A DNA stretch of 64,000 bases from Mycobacterium deserti (GTDB lineage Bacteria > Actinomycetota > Actinomycetes > Mycobacteriales > Mycobacteriaceae), in assembly GCF_025345615.1 (NCBI RefSeq), contig NZ_JAODWD010000007.1:62001-126000 (forward strand). Reading direction: 5' to 3'. Each line of letters starts with the position of its first letter. Position 1 is the first letter of the stretch. The notes beneath the pieces were generated by a model. The model made no database searches and was not told where the DNA came from. It saw nothing but the letters and a program-made list of their open reading frames with translations. Of this stretch, positions 25,665-34,553 are shown piece after piece. A program made the translations under genes and the position numbers.

Positions 25665-26720
25665 TTACGCCGACGGAACGGCTGGCAGGCGGAAGTGGCC
25701 GAGGTCGCCTCCCAAGGCCTCCGCACCCTCCTGGATCAGCTTGTCATGTGGCTGTCCGAGTTCCACCCGACTCACGTCATCGAGGCGGTGGTAGACCGCC
25801 GGCTCGATATCGACATCCAGCGCGGCGAGGTAATCATCAAGCTGCTGCACCGTTCGCGGGCCAATGATCGGAACCAGACCCGTCGGCGCACGTCGTGCGC
25901 GTTCGAGCAACCAGGCCACCGCCACCTGAGCCGCAGGCACACCCAATTGCTCGGCGATCTCTAGAACGGTGTCGACGGTCGCGGCCTTACTGCCGTCGGT
26001 CTCGGTGTGAATCAATCGATTCCAGTCGGTAAGGCGTCCGCCGTCGCTGAGTCGGTACTTGCCGGTGAGCAATCCGCCTCCCAGCGGTGACCACAACGCA
26101 GCTCCGAGTCCCAGCGCTTCGGCCATCGGTAGGGTCTCTCGATCAGCGCTGCGCTCGACAAGGCTGTACTCAAATTGCACTGCGGTGACCGGGATAGCGC
26201 CGCGGAGTTCCGCGAGCGTCGCGGCGCGCGAGGTCATCCATGCCGGAAAGTTGGACAGTCCTGCATAGAGAATTTTGCCGGCTCGCGCCAGATCATCTAG
26301 GCCGCGGACGATTTCGTCCATTGGAGTGACGAAGTCGGGGAAATGAACCCACAGGAGGTCGATGTAATCGGTCTGCAATCGGCGCAAGCTACCTTCAACC
26401 GATCGGAACATGGCGCGACGGCTGTTTCCCGTCGGCAAGTACCCGGCACCCTCTGGGCATGCGAGCGCGAACTTGGTGGTGATACTGAACTGCTCCCTGA
26501 TACCGACCATGAGCCGGCCGAGGGTTTCCTCCGACTCTCCGTCCTGATAGCTGGCTGCGGTGTCGATGAATGTGCCACCGGCGTGAGCGAACTTGTCGAA
26601 CATCTGGCGGACGGTGTCGGGGTCGGCGCCGTATCCCCACCGGGTGCCGAATGTGCCCGTGCCGAGGGACAACGCTGATACTCGCATGCCGCTGGTGCGG
26701 CCAAAAGTGAAGTGTTCCAT
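25665..26720 (-). CDS. Aldo/keto reductase
   Basis: A 351-residue AKR from ATG 26720, chosen because MEHFTFGRTSGMRVSALSLGT is the usual N-terminus. The tetrad is seen as Asp in FIDTAASYQDG (with Tyr), Lys in TTKFAL and His in LLWVHFPD. The SPLGGGLLTGKY and IIGPRTVQQL blocks bind NADP(H). It precedes pcaD in the same operon, so it may reduce a carbonyl arising in the upper pathway. The actual substrate is unknown. Confidence 0.88.
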   Translation of the reverse strand: MEHFTFGRTSGMRVSALSLGTGTFGTRWGYGADPDTVRQMFDKFAHAGGTFIDTAASYQDGESEETLGRLMVGIREQFSITTKFALACPEGAGYLPTGNSRRAMFRSVEGSLRRLQTDYIDLLWVHFPDFVTPMDEIVRGLDDLARAGKILYAGLSNFPAWMTSRAATLAELRGAIPVTAVQFEYSLVERSADRETLPMAEALGLGAALWSPLGGGLLTGKYRLSDGGRLTDWNRLIHTETDGSKAATVDTVLEIAEQLGVPAAQVAVAWLLERARRAPTGLVPIIGPRTVQQLDDYLAALDVDIEPAVYHRLDDVSRVELGQPHDKLIQEGAEALGGDLGHFRLPAVPSA

Positions 26721-26855
26721 GTCGAAATCTGACGCTATGGCCTGGTTCGGGACTCGGCAATGCTCCATTTCCCGTACTGCTTGTCACCTACAGGGCTGGA
26801 GTAGTCGCGTTGGCTCTTCAAGCACAGGTGCTGATACATGTTGTACGCCAACGTG

Positions 26856-27386
26856 TTAGTGATTGGTGGCTGTGAGGCGACGGGTCACGGCGGCGCCCCG
26901 GAGGTCGGTGAATGCTCCGCGACAGAACACCAAGGGGTGGCCGCCCCCCACGCGGAACTCCTCGACCGCTCCCACGACAAGCTCGTGATCGCCGATCGCG
27001 ATCGTCTCGGCCACGCGGCACCGGAACACAACGAGCGCACCGTGGACGGTCAGCCACGAGCCATCCTCCAGCCCCACGTACTCCGACGGGAATGAGCTTC
27101 CCCTCGCGGCAAATGCCCGCGCGATGCGTTGTTGGCTGTCCTGCAAGACGTTGACGGTGAAACTCTGGCTCTTCTGCGTGACCGCGAGTGTGCGGGTGCC
27201 ATGTGCCAGTGACACCAGTACGCGTGGCGGTTCCAGCGACACCGAGATGAAGCTGTTGAGTGTCATACCGGCGACGTCATCGTCGTGTCTTGCGGCAACA
27301 ATGGTCACACCGGTTGGATAACTGCCAAGGCAAGCGCGCAATTCGCCCACCGGTCGCTGTATCTTCTCGAGTAAGTTTGACGGCAT
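26856..27386 (-). CDS. NAD(P)H:flavin reductase (HpaC/StyB-like)
   Basis: A 176-residue split-barrel flavin reductase. Features are YPTGVTIVAARHDDDVAGMTLNSFISVSLEPPRVLVSL and the C-terminal GGGHPLVFCRGAFTDL. Such proteins supply reduced FAD or FMN to two-component monooxygenases. The styrene/indole-monooxygenase-like oxygenase at 29658 needs just this partner, although it is on the other arm of the divergent cluster. First gene of the leftward operon; the divergent SDR starts 144 bases away. Confidence 0.9.
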   Translation of the reverse strand: MPSNLLEKIQRPVGELRACLGSYPTGVTIVAARHDDDVAGMTLNSFISVSLEPPRVLVSLAHGTRTLAVTQKSQSFTVNVLQDSQQRIARAFAARGSSFPSEYVGLEDGSWLTVHGALVVFRCRVAETIAIGDHELVVGAVEEFRVGGGHPLVFCRGAFTDLRGAAVTRRLTATNH

Positions 27387-27529
27387 CGTCGGATGCTATG
27401 CCGCGGTTGCGGCGTCAGTGACCACCCGTTTTTGAGGATGGCGGCTCCTCACGTTCTGGCGTATCTGCATCCTCCTGACAGCTATAGCGTGCTCACCAAG
27501 TGATGGTCGAGCAAAGGGGCAGTTGAGCC

Positions 27530-28306
27530 ATGGGCCGATTGGACGGCAAGGTAGCCGTGGTCACGGGTGCCGGGAGCGGCATCGGCCGGGCGACGTGCCA
27601 AGAGATGATCACCGAAGGCGCGTCGATTGTGGCCAACGACGTCAACGACGAGTACCTGCAGTCGTTGCGCGCAGAGATTCCCGACGGTCGCTGCGCCACG
27701 GTCGTCGGCGACATCAGCGACGAACGGACCTCCGTCCGCATTGCGGACACTGCGGCCACTGAGTTCGGCGCTCTCGACATACTCGTTGGCAGTGTCGGCC
27801 AGATGTTCTATAAGGACATCACCGACGTGACGTCCGCTGAGTTCGATCGGGTGATGGCGGTCAATGTCCGCGGCATGTTCCTCATCTGTAAGCACGTCAT
27901 CCCGCCCATGCTTCGACAGCGAGCGGGTTCAATCGTCATTGTGACGTCGGGCTCGGCGTTTCGGGGCCAAGAGTTCAACGGCGTATCCAGCTTCGCTTAC
28001 AACATGACGAAGGCCGCGGTCCGTCAGCTCGCTACCTCGCTTGCCACCCGCTATGGCGCGGAGGGTGTGCGCGTCAACTCCATTGCACCGGGCGTGACGC
28101 GCACCAATCAGATACGCCATTTCCAGCCACAATTGTCAGATCAGGAAGAGGAGCAGATCTTCCTTGCGGCTCAGGCCGCCGCGCCGCTGGGCAGATACGC
28201 GGAGCCGGCCGAGATCGCCCGCGCGATAATTTTCCTCGCGTCCGACGACGCGTCGTATGTGAGTGGTTCGACACTCGTCGCCGACGGCGGGCTGCTCGCC
28301 CGCTGA
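27530..28306 (+). CDS. Short-chain dehydrogenase/reductase
   Basis: A 258-residue classical SDR: GAGSGIGR for NAD(P) near residue 13, VIVTSGSAF for the catalytic Ser, YNMTKAAV for Tyr and Lys, and a C-terminal SGSTLVADGG. An Asn-Asn-Ala-Gly-type motif is replaced by GSVGQM, which is a slight deviation. First gene of the rightward arm, opposite the flavin reductase, so it likely oxidises an alcohol or dihydrodiol intermediate of the island. Substrate unknown. Confidence 0.87.
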   Translation: MGRLDGKVAVVTGAGSGIGRATCQEMITEGASIVANDVNDEYLQSLRAEIPDGRCATVVGDISDERTSVRIADTAATEFGALDILVGSVGQMFYKDITDVTSAEFDRVMAVNVRGMFLICKHVIPPMLRQRAGSIVIVTSGSAFRGQEFNGVSSFAYNMTKAAVRQLATSLATRYGAEGVRVNSIAPGVTRTNQIRHFQPQLSDQEEEQIFLAAQAAAPLGRYAEPAEIARAIIFLASDDASYVSGSTLVADGGLLAR

Positions 28307-28323
28307 CCGGCGAGTGCGACGAT

Positions 28324-29427
28324 GTGCTCCTCGCGGCAGACGAAACCTTGTCCAGCCAGTTGCTGGATGGGACGATAGCCGCCATGCGGTCCAGTGTGGC
28401 GGCAGATCTGGTCGATCTCGGTGCGCTACTGTCCCGAGCAGAGTCGCTCGAGGCCCTGGAGCGCACGTATCTGCGTGAATCCGGGCAGTTCATCGACATG
28501 CCGATACGGGGCCTGTACTTGCTCGATCCGCGCACTCATCTACCGCTTCGTTCAGCGGGTGAAAACACCAGTGACCACTTTCTGGTTCGCTACGAGCAGG
28601 CCGGTCGGTCCGTCGATCCGATCCTGTCACGCGTTTTACGCAGTCATTGCGCCGTCTACAACCTGGCCATGATGTCGCTCGTCGAGTGGATGGACAGCCA
28701 GCTGTATCAGGAAGTCGTCGGTTTGCATGGCTGCCGACATGTCATCGAAGCCCCGATGATTTCGGCCGGTGAAGTGATCGGGACGCTGAACTTCGCAGAT
28801 CCCCGTGATGAGTGTGCGGCCGAGCCAGCGGTCGAAATCGCGGAATTGCTCGGCCGCGTCGTGGGTCAAGCGGTGACGGTTGTTCAGCAGCGCACCGCGC
28901 TGACCCGAATGTCGCGCAATGCTCTTGCTGCCCTCGACATCTCACGCACTGCGGTGATCATCAATTTCTCGCCCGACGAACCGCCGTGGCTGAACGATGC
29001 CGCGAGGGAGCTCATCGACGGCTTAGAGCGTGGGCGCGAAATCGCCTACGACGCGATCGCCCGTCCTGCCGGCCGCGAGCCGTTGACGAGGGAAGTTCCC
29101 GTAGTGCTGAAGAGTGGCCGCTCAGGATTGCTCCGAATTCACTCCAGAAGCCCGGGCGAAGAGCCCGACGCCGTGGTGGCGGTACTCGGCCTCGCCGGCG
29201 CATCATCTCCTGTTAGTGGCACGGTATGGGCGGCACTGTCGGCGCGCGAGCGACAGGTCTGCGAGCTGCTCGTCGAGGGCCTCACCGATCGAGAGATCGG
29301 TAGCCGGTTGTCGTTGAGCTCGAACACTGTCAGCCAATACGTCAAACACATTTACGCGAAGACACATACTCGCTCACGCGTAGAGCTGACTCGCCTTGTA
29401 ATCGGCATAGATGAGCCGGTCGACTGA
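28324..29427 (+). CDS. LuxR-type regulator with GAF-like sensor region
   Basis: A 367-residue regulator. The N-terminal two thirds form a GAF-like sensing region (GLYLLDPRTHLPLRSAG ... HVIEAPMISAGEVIGTLNFADP), and the C-terminus is a LuxR HTH (LSARERQVCELLVEGLTDREIGSRLSLSSNTVSQYVKHIY). The start is taken as GTG 28324; ATG 28384 is possible. It lies 17 bases after the SDR gene and is the natural candidate for controlling the divergent aromatic operons. Effector unknown. Confidence 0.88.
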   Translation: MLLAADETLSSQLLDGTIAAMRSSVAADLVDLGALLSRAESLEALERTYLRESGQFIDMPIRGLYLLDPRTHLPLRSAGENTSDHFLVRYEQAGRSVDPILSRVLRSHCAVYNLAMMSLVEWMDSQLYQEVVGLHGCRHVIEAPMISAGEVIGTLNFADPRDECAAEPAVEIAELLGRVVGQAVTVVQQRTALTRMSRNALAALDISRTAVIINFSPDEPPWLNDAARELIDGLERGREIAYDAIARPAGREPLTREVPVVLKSGRSGLLRIHSRSPGEEPDAVVAVLGLAGASSPVSGTVWAALSARERQVCELLVEGLTDREIGSRLSLSSNTVSQYVKHIYAKTHTRSRVELTRLVIGIDEPVD

Positions 29428-29657
29428 GTCACGTCCTGCGCCACGTTCTGACACCACCGGCTGTTGATCGCTAGGCGCTAATCCTGCGCGCATCGCTGAC
29501 GTTCGCGTTCGCGACGGTTCATGTAAGAGACGATCGACGGCTCTTGGTACTCCAAAACTGGTTGTCGCACAGCGCATCAGTTCTGGTCTGTGAGCGCGGT
29601 CCCATTTCAGATTAGCTATGGCGGATCGCACACAGAACCGAAGGACGGAAACAAAGA
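29428..29657. other. Intergenic region before the flavoprotein monooxygenase gene
   Basis: About 230 bases without a gene. It probably holds an independent promoter for the oxygenase genes that follow. No clear palindrome was seen. Confidence 0.4.
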
Positions 29658-30932
29658 ATGGCGACAGCTGCAATCGTCGGCGCCGGTCAAGGTGGCCTTC
29701 ATCTTGCGTTCGGGCTTCTGCACCAAGGCCACGCCGTCACGATCATTACCGATCGTAGCGCCGATGACATCGAGCGGCAGAGTGCTATGGCCAGTCACAC
29801 CCTGCAAACGCCTGCTCTGATTCGCGAGCGCTCGGTCGGTGCATGCGCATCTGACCTTGTTCCTCAAAACTGGGGAATCGGCGTCGATTTCGCGTTGTCC
29901 CTTGACAGCAAGTCGGCGACGGGCGCATGGCAGGGCGACTGGGATGAGCCGTCAGCAGCAATGGATCTGCGCCTCAAGTATCCGCTGCTGATGCGACAGT
30001 TCGAACGCCAAGGAGGTTTGGTGACTGTCGCGAGTGCGACGCAAGAGACCCTTGAACAGCTCACGCTCGACTTCGACATGGTGTTCGTCGCGACTGGGAA
30101 GGCCTCGTTTGGAGGGCTTTTCGCCGTCGACGAAAGCCGAACGGTGTTCGATGCACCACAACGCCACCTCACTCAACTGCTCATCAGAGGCGTGCCCTCA
30201 GTCGAAGGACAGGAGCGGCTCTATTTCCGATTCCTGCCCGAACACGGCGAAATCTTCATGGGCCCAATACTTCACATGAGCAGGAAGCGTGCACACACCT
30301 TCCTGATCGAGGCACGACCCGGAGGCGACTTCGACCGATTCGGCGATACCGGCAACCCACAAGATGCGCTGGCCGTGGCTCGCGGCATTGTCGATGATCA
30401 CCTCGCGTGGGAACCGATGCTCAAAAACGTCGAGCTCGCCGACCCGCTGGCATACCTCAAAGGCGCCATCCGCCCGCTCGTGCGCCGTCCCGTGGCACAT
30501 CTCGAGGCCACTGGCCGCTCGGTCTATGCCGTGGGCGACGTCGCGTTCGTCCACGATCCGATCGCCGGCCAGGGCGGCAACTGCACCGTCGCCTACGTCG
30601 ACCATCTGCTCTCAACGATTTCCAAGACGCCGTCGGATCGGCTTGACCCCGACTTCGTCGAGGAACGCTACGAGGAGTTCTGGCATACCCAGGGACAATT
30701 CATCGTCGGACTGTCCGTCGCCATGGTCGCCCCGCCCACCCCGGCGCTGCAGAAGATCCTGGCCGCCGCCGCGAAATCGCGCAGCGTCGCCGACCGTGTT
30801 GCTTCAGCATTCGCCTACCCCGAACGAATCGCCCCGTTCCTTGGATCTGAAGCCAGGGCCGACGAATTCATCGCATCTGCTCAGGGAAAGCCGGACTCGC
30901 TCAACGAGCAAGAGCCGGCCGCGGCGCGGTGA
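29658..30932 (+). CDS. Styrene/indole monooxygenase-like flavoprotein (StyA family)
   Basis: A 424-residue single-component-oxygenase flavoprotein with GAGQGGLHLAFGLL at residues about 7-20 (FAD) and GDVAFVHDPIAGQGGNCTVAYVDHLL near residue 295, the C-terminal FAD-site motif. The overall pattern, including DYRL-type RLKYPLLMRQFERQGG and VFVATGK, follows StyA of Pseudomonas and the indole oxygenases. StyA-type enzymes epoxidise styrene or hydroxylate indole with reduced FAD from a partner reductase. The StyB-like protein at 26856 is the likely partner. Substrate not proven. Confidence 0.88.
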   Translation: MATAAIVGAGQGGLHLAFGLLHQGHAVTIITDRSADDIERQSAMASHTLQTPALIRERSVGACASDLVPQNWGIGVDFALSLDSKSATGAWQGDWDEPSAAMDLRLKYPLLMRQFERQGGLVTVASATQETLEQLTLDFDMVFVATGKASFGGLFAVDESRTVFDAPQRHLTQLLIRGVPSVEGQERLYFRFLPEHGEIFMGPILHMSRKRAHTFLIEARPGGDFDRFGDTGNPQDALAVARGIVDDHLAWEPMLKNVELADPLAYLKGAIRPLVRRPVAHLEATGRSVYAVGDVAFVHDPIAGQGGNCTVAYVDHLLSTISKTPSDRLDPDFVEERYEEFWHTQGQFIVGLSVAMVAPPTPALQKILAAAAKSRSVADRVASAFAYPERIAPFLGSEARADEFIASAQGKPDSLNEQEPAAAR

Positions 30933-30989
30933 CATCGCCGATCCGAATCCATCATTTTTTGTAAATCAGCCAACGATTAGGAGTGACGA

Positions 30990-32336
30990 ATGGCGCTGCT
31001 GTTCACCAAAGAAGACAACGACAAACTCACCCAGACCGGCCCCGGAACCCCGATGGGCGACGTCATGCGCAGCTATTGGTTCCCCGCTTTTCTGAGCGAG
31101 AGATTGCCTGCACCACACTGTGATCCGATCGAGATCACGCTGCTCGGTGAACCACTGGTCGCGTTCCGCGGCGCAGACGGCCGCATCGGACTCTTGGACA
31201 GGTTCTGCCCACACCGGCGAGCCTCGCTGGCGCTCGCGAGAAACGAAGATTGCGCCGTGCGCTGCGTCTACCACGGTTGGAAGGTGGACGCTGACGGCAA
31301 CGTCTTGGAGACGCCTCCCGAACCGCCGAACAGTCGATTCGCCCAGTCGATCAAGCACACCGCCTATCCGACGCGCGAGGCCGGTGGCATGGTCTGGACG
31401 TACATGGGCCCGCCGGAATCCACTCCCCCGTTTCCCGAGTGGCCATTCAACACAGTTCCAGCTGAGAACATTTGGGCCAATCACTTCTATCAGCCGAGCA
31501 ACTGGCTTCAAGGTCTGGAAGGCGACGTTGACGCCGGCCATGCAGGGTACTTGCACTACTCGCGGGACGAGTGGGAACGGCAGCGCGCAACAGAATCCCG
31601 AATGGGCAAGTTTTTGTTCGATCCCAAGCCGCTGACCGACGTCGCGGTTGAGCCGTGGGGTCTGCAGACGATCTTTCGATACGCGTTGGAAGACGAGCGC
31701 GATGCTGTCTTCTGGGTGCACCCCTTCGTGATGCCGTTCTACACGCTGTTCGCGGCCTCGTTTGAAGGCTTCGATGGCGGAGTCATGCACGCGTGGGTCC
31801 CCAGCACCGATGAAAGCCACTACGTGTATTCCGTGGTGTGGAGCAACGATGGCCCACTCAGTGACGAGGCGATCGCCGGCCTGGATGCGGGCCAACAGTT
31901 TTCGGCGGTGAACAAAGCCAACAACTACATGTCGACAAAATGGAACGGAGACGGTTACACCCAAGATCGACGCGCCATGGACCGCGGAGAGTTGTACTCG
32001 GGGTTCAACGGCATTCACCTGCAAGACCTCGCAGTCCAGTACAGCATGGGCCCCATCGTCGACCGCAGCAAGGAACACCTGGGCGCCGAAGATTTTCTCG
32101 TCATTCAAGTTCGCCGTTACCTACTCGACGTGCTGGCTTCAGCAACCGACGGCCAGGTGCTTCCGGGGCTTCAACCTGACATGGACTACAGCGCAATAGA
32201 ACATCGGTGGGTCGTCGCACCAGCTGACACGGCGTTAAGCCTCGTATTGCAGAACAAAGACATGAACTCACTTGGCGAGCCGATACCTGACGACTGGGCC
32301 CCGGCCGAGCACGCGTGGTCATCGCTGCCGTTGTGA
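30990..32336 (+). CDS. Rieske non-haem iron oxygenase, alpha subunit (phthalate-dioxygenase-like)
   Basis: A 448-residue oxygenase, ATG 30990 with ribosome site GGAGTGA. The Rieske [2Fe-2S] ligands are C73-x-H75 and C92-x2-H95 (FCPHRRAS, CVYHGW). The mononuclear iron site is D181-x2-H184-x4-H189 in EGDVDAGHAGYLH. The sequence type is the phthalate 4,5-dioxygenase family, often monomer-type oxygenases without a beta subunit. Here an NTF2-fold protein, a ferredoxin and a ferredoxin reductase follow. Probable role: hydroxylation or demethylation of an aromatic to give catechol. Confidence 0.92.
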   Translation: MALLFTKEDNDKLTQTGPGTPMGDVMRSYWFPAFLSERLPAPHCDPIEITLLGEPLVAFRGADGRIGLLDRFCPHRRASLALARNEDCAVRCVYHGWKVDADGNVLETPPEPPNSRFAQSIKHTAYPTREAGGMVWTYMGPPESTPPFPEWPFNTVPAENIWANHFYQPSNWLQGLEGDVDAGHAGYLHYSRDEWERQRATESRMGKFLFDPKPLTDVAVEPWGLQTIFRYALEDERDAVFWVHPFVMPFYTLFAASFEGFDGGVMHAWVPSTDESHYVYSVVWSNDGPLSDEAIAGLDAGQQFSAVNKANNYMSTKWNGDGYTQDRRAMDRGELYSGFNGIHLQDLAVQYSMGPIVDRSKEHLGAEDFLVIQVRRYLLDVLASATDGQVLPGLQPDMDYSAIEHRWVVAPADTALSLVLQNKDMNSLGEPIPDDWAPAEHAWSSLPL

Positions 32337-32361
32337 CCGACAGCAGCGAGTAGGTCATCAG

Positions 32362-32976
32362 ATGAACGAGATGAACGGCGACGAGTCGGGCGACCTCGCC
32401 CAACTTGCTCGGCGGATCGAGATTCTTGAGGCAGAGGCCGACATCCGTCGACTGATGGCCAGCCATCAGTGGGCCAGCGACGCGGGGTCGTCCGGCCTCG
32501 ATATCCCCGACTGGGCGGATCACCCCGCCCCGCGGCCACCGAACGGGACTCCCTCCTCCCCCGGTGGCGGATCGGCATGGGCCCGTGGAGGTGTCTGGGA
32601 AGGGGACGGCCTCAGCGAGATGTTCGCCGGGGCCACGATCCAACCGATGGGAACCGGAGCCACCGAGTTCTCGAACATGCGGCCGCGATGGATGCCCCAC
32701 ATGATGCACTTCCTCTCCAACGAGTGGATCCAAGTGCAGTCACCGACCGAAGCAGTGGGCCGCTGGTACTCGTGGGAAGCGGCGACGGTCGCCGTCGACG
32801 GTGAACTGGTCGCGGTATGGATCGCCGGTCGCTACCACATCCGGTTCCTCCAGGATGACGGCGAATGGCGCATCGCCCGGATGCAGTTCCAGGAGATCTT
32901 TTCGACACGCTTCGATTCGTCCGGTTGGACGGAGATTCCGCACGTCTCTTACGGGCCCAGACAGGTCGCACCATAA
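32362..32976 (+). CDS. NTF2/SnoaL-fold protein, possible oxygenase beta-like subunit
   Basis: A 204-residue protein from ATG 32362. After an N-terminal helix (RRIEILEAEADIRRLM) the sequence shows the curved-sheet pattern of SnoaL-like domains: WYSWEAATVAVDGELVAVWIAGRYHIRFLQDDGEWRIARMQFQEIF. The small subunits of ring-hydroxylating oxygenases share this fold. It lies between the Rieske oxygenase and the ferredoxin gene, so a structural or lyase role in the same reaction is inferred. A loop rich in Pro and Gly (residues about 55-75) is unusual. Confidence 0.75.
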   Translation: MNEMNGDESGDLAQLARRIEILEAEADIRRLMASHQWASDAGSSGLDIPDWADHPAPRPPNGTPSSPGGGSAWARGGVWEGDGLSEMFAGATIQPMGTGATEFSNMRPRWMPHMMHFLSNEWIQVQSPTEAVGRWYSWEAATVAVDGELVAVWIAGRYHIRFLQDDGEWRIARMQFQEIFSTRFDSSGWTEIPHVSYGPRQVAP

Positions 32977-33023
32977 CGCCGCACGGCCGCAATCACCGTG
33001 CCCCTCAACACCGAAAGGAAGCT

Positions 33024-33233
33024 ATGAAAATCGAGATCGACCTGCCTCTGTGCGAGGGCCACGCGCAATGCGAGATCATCGCGCCGGACTACTTCGAGGT
33101 GCGCGATGACGGACTCGCATATCTACTCAAGGACACCGTCGAACCGGGCGATGTCGACCTTCTGAACAGCGTCGTTCAGCGGTGCCCGACTGCCGCTATC
33201 CGGCTGCGGTCGACAGAAGCAGATCCGCAGTGA
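33024..33233 (+). CDS. Small ferredoxin with C-x2-H-x2-C motif (3Fe-4S type)
   Basis: A 69-residue ferredoxin from ATG 33024 (GAAAGGAAG upstream). Cluster ligands are C10-x2-H13-x2-C16 and C54-P55 (LCEGHAQC, RCPTAAI). The His in the usual second Cys place is typical of actinobacterial 3Fe-4S or His-containing ferredoxins that serve cytochromes P450 and some Rieske systems. It overlaps the reductase gene by four bases, and should carry electrons from it to the Rieske oxygenase. Confidence 0.92.
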   Translation: MKIEIDLPLCEGHAQCEIIAPDYFEVRDDGLAYLLKDTVEPGDVDLLNSVVQRCPTAAIRLRSTEADPQ

Positions 33234-34456
33234 CACTCGGCACGATCGCCATCGTTGGAGTATCACTCGCCGGCTTTCGAGCCGCTGAAGCGCTACGCGG
33301 TCAAGGGTATTCCGGTCGATTGGTACTCATCGGACAGGAGCCTCATTTTCCACCGATCGACCGGCCTCCGATGTCGAAGCAGTTGTTGTCAGGCGAATAT
33401 CCCGTTGAGCGCGCTCGGCTGTCATCGGTCACCGATCTCGGTGTCGATACGTTACTTCTCCTGCCTGATGTGGCCACCGGTCTGAACCTCGATGAGCGGC
33501 AGATTCATCTACGTTCAGGCGGTGACGTGCAATTCGATTCACTGCTCATCGCAACGGGCGCCGCAGCGAGGCCATTCCCGGGTCGAGGCGGTGACCTCGA
33601 CGGAGTGTTGACCTTGCGCACCATCGAGGACAGCCAAGCGCTACACGAACAATTGACGCCCCCCTGTCGCCTGGTCGTGATCGGTGCTGGCTTCATCGGC
33701 ACTGAGATAGCCGCCACCGCCAAGTCTTTGGGCATCAACGTCACAGTGGTTGAAGCGTCTGCTCATCCACTTGAGCGCGGCGGAGGGCGAATCGTCGGTG
33801 AGTACGTGCGCGACATCCACGCGCACCACGGTGTCGACATGCGACTGCAATCTTTCGTGCGCTCCATCGACGGCGATGGCCGGGTGGAAAGCGTCACGCT
33901 CGATGACGGCACGGTGCTGCCCGCAGACGTCGTCGTCGTCGCCATCGGATCCCTACCCAACACCGAATGGCTCGAGGACTCCGGGCTGCCGGTCGATGAC
34001 GGAATAGTTTGCGGCGCAAACCTCCTCGTTGCCGACACTCCATTTATCGCAGGAGCAGGTGATGTCGCACGGTGGTACAACCCACTGTTCGGCTGTTCGA
34101 TGCGAGTCGAACACTGGACCAATGCCGTCGAGCAGGCTGCCGCCGCAGCAACGTCGCTGCTCGCCGGTCCCCGAGCGGCGCCGTCACACTCATCGGTGCC
34201 ATACGTGTGGTCCGATCAGTACGGCGCGAAATTGCAACTCATCGGGATCACCACCGGCGACTTCGTACTCCTCGAACGAGGCCCGGCAGATGCTCCGCTG
34301 ATGGTAGGCGCATTCATCGAGCGGGATCGCGTCGTCGGTGGCGTATGCATCAACCGGCCGGCAGCAGTGAGCAAGCTACGGCGGCTGGTTCTTCGAGGCG
34401 GCACCCGTAGTGACGTGGAGGGTGTCACCGCCGTGCCCACCGCGATTCGGGGATAA
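33230..34456 (+). CDS. FAD-dependent ferredoxin reductase
   Basis: A 408-residue reductase from GTG 33230, overlapping the ferredoxin stop. Two dinucleotide sites are seen: IVGVSLAGFRAAEALR near the N-terminus (FAD; the third Gly is Ala-type) and VVIGAGFIGTEIAATAKSLG (NAD). The C-terminus contains VPYVWSDQYGAKLQLIG, a block found in BphA4/ThcD-type ferredoxin reductases. It takes electrons from NADH for the ferredoxin. Electron donor of the Rieske oxygenase by context. Confidence 0.92.
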   Translation: MTLGTIAIVGVSLAGFRAAEALRGQGYSGRLVLIGQEPHFPPIDRPPMSKQLLSGEYPVERARLSSVTDLGVDTLLLLPDVATGLNLDERQIHLRSGGDVQFDSLLIATGAAARPFPGRGGDLDGVLTLRTIEDSQALHEQLTPPCRLVVIGAGFIGTEIAATAKSLGINVTVVEASAHPLERGGGRIVGEYVRDIHAHHGVDMRLQSFVRSIDGDGRVESVTLDDGTVLPADVVVVAIGSLPNTEWLEDSGLPVDDGIVCGANLLVADTPFIAGAGDVARWYNPLFGCSMRVEHWTNAVEQAAAAATSLLAGPRAAPSHSSVPYVWSDQYGAKLQLIGITTGDFVLLERGPADAPLMVGAFIERDRVVGGVCINRPAAVSKLRRLVLRGGTRSDVEGVTAVPTAIRG

Positions 34457-34553
34457 GTGCGTGGCCAGGGTCGAAGCGAACCATTCCTCGAAAGCCAAGG
34501 GCTGCAGCCCAGTACGACGAACCACATCACCGATATGGGACAGGAGCACCCTG

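Noticed and set aside
27400..27413. GCCGC-GGTT-GCGGC inverted repeat in the divergent promoter of the aromatic island
   Set aside because: Short and purely GC, easily expected by chance in such DNA. Not strong enough to call an operator.
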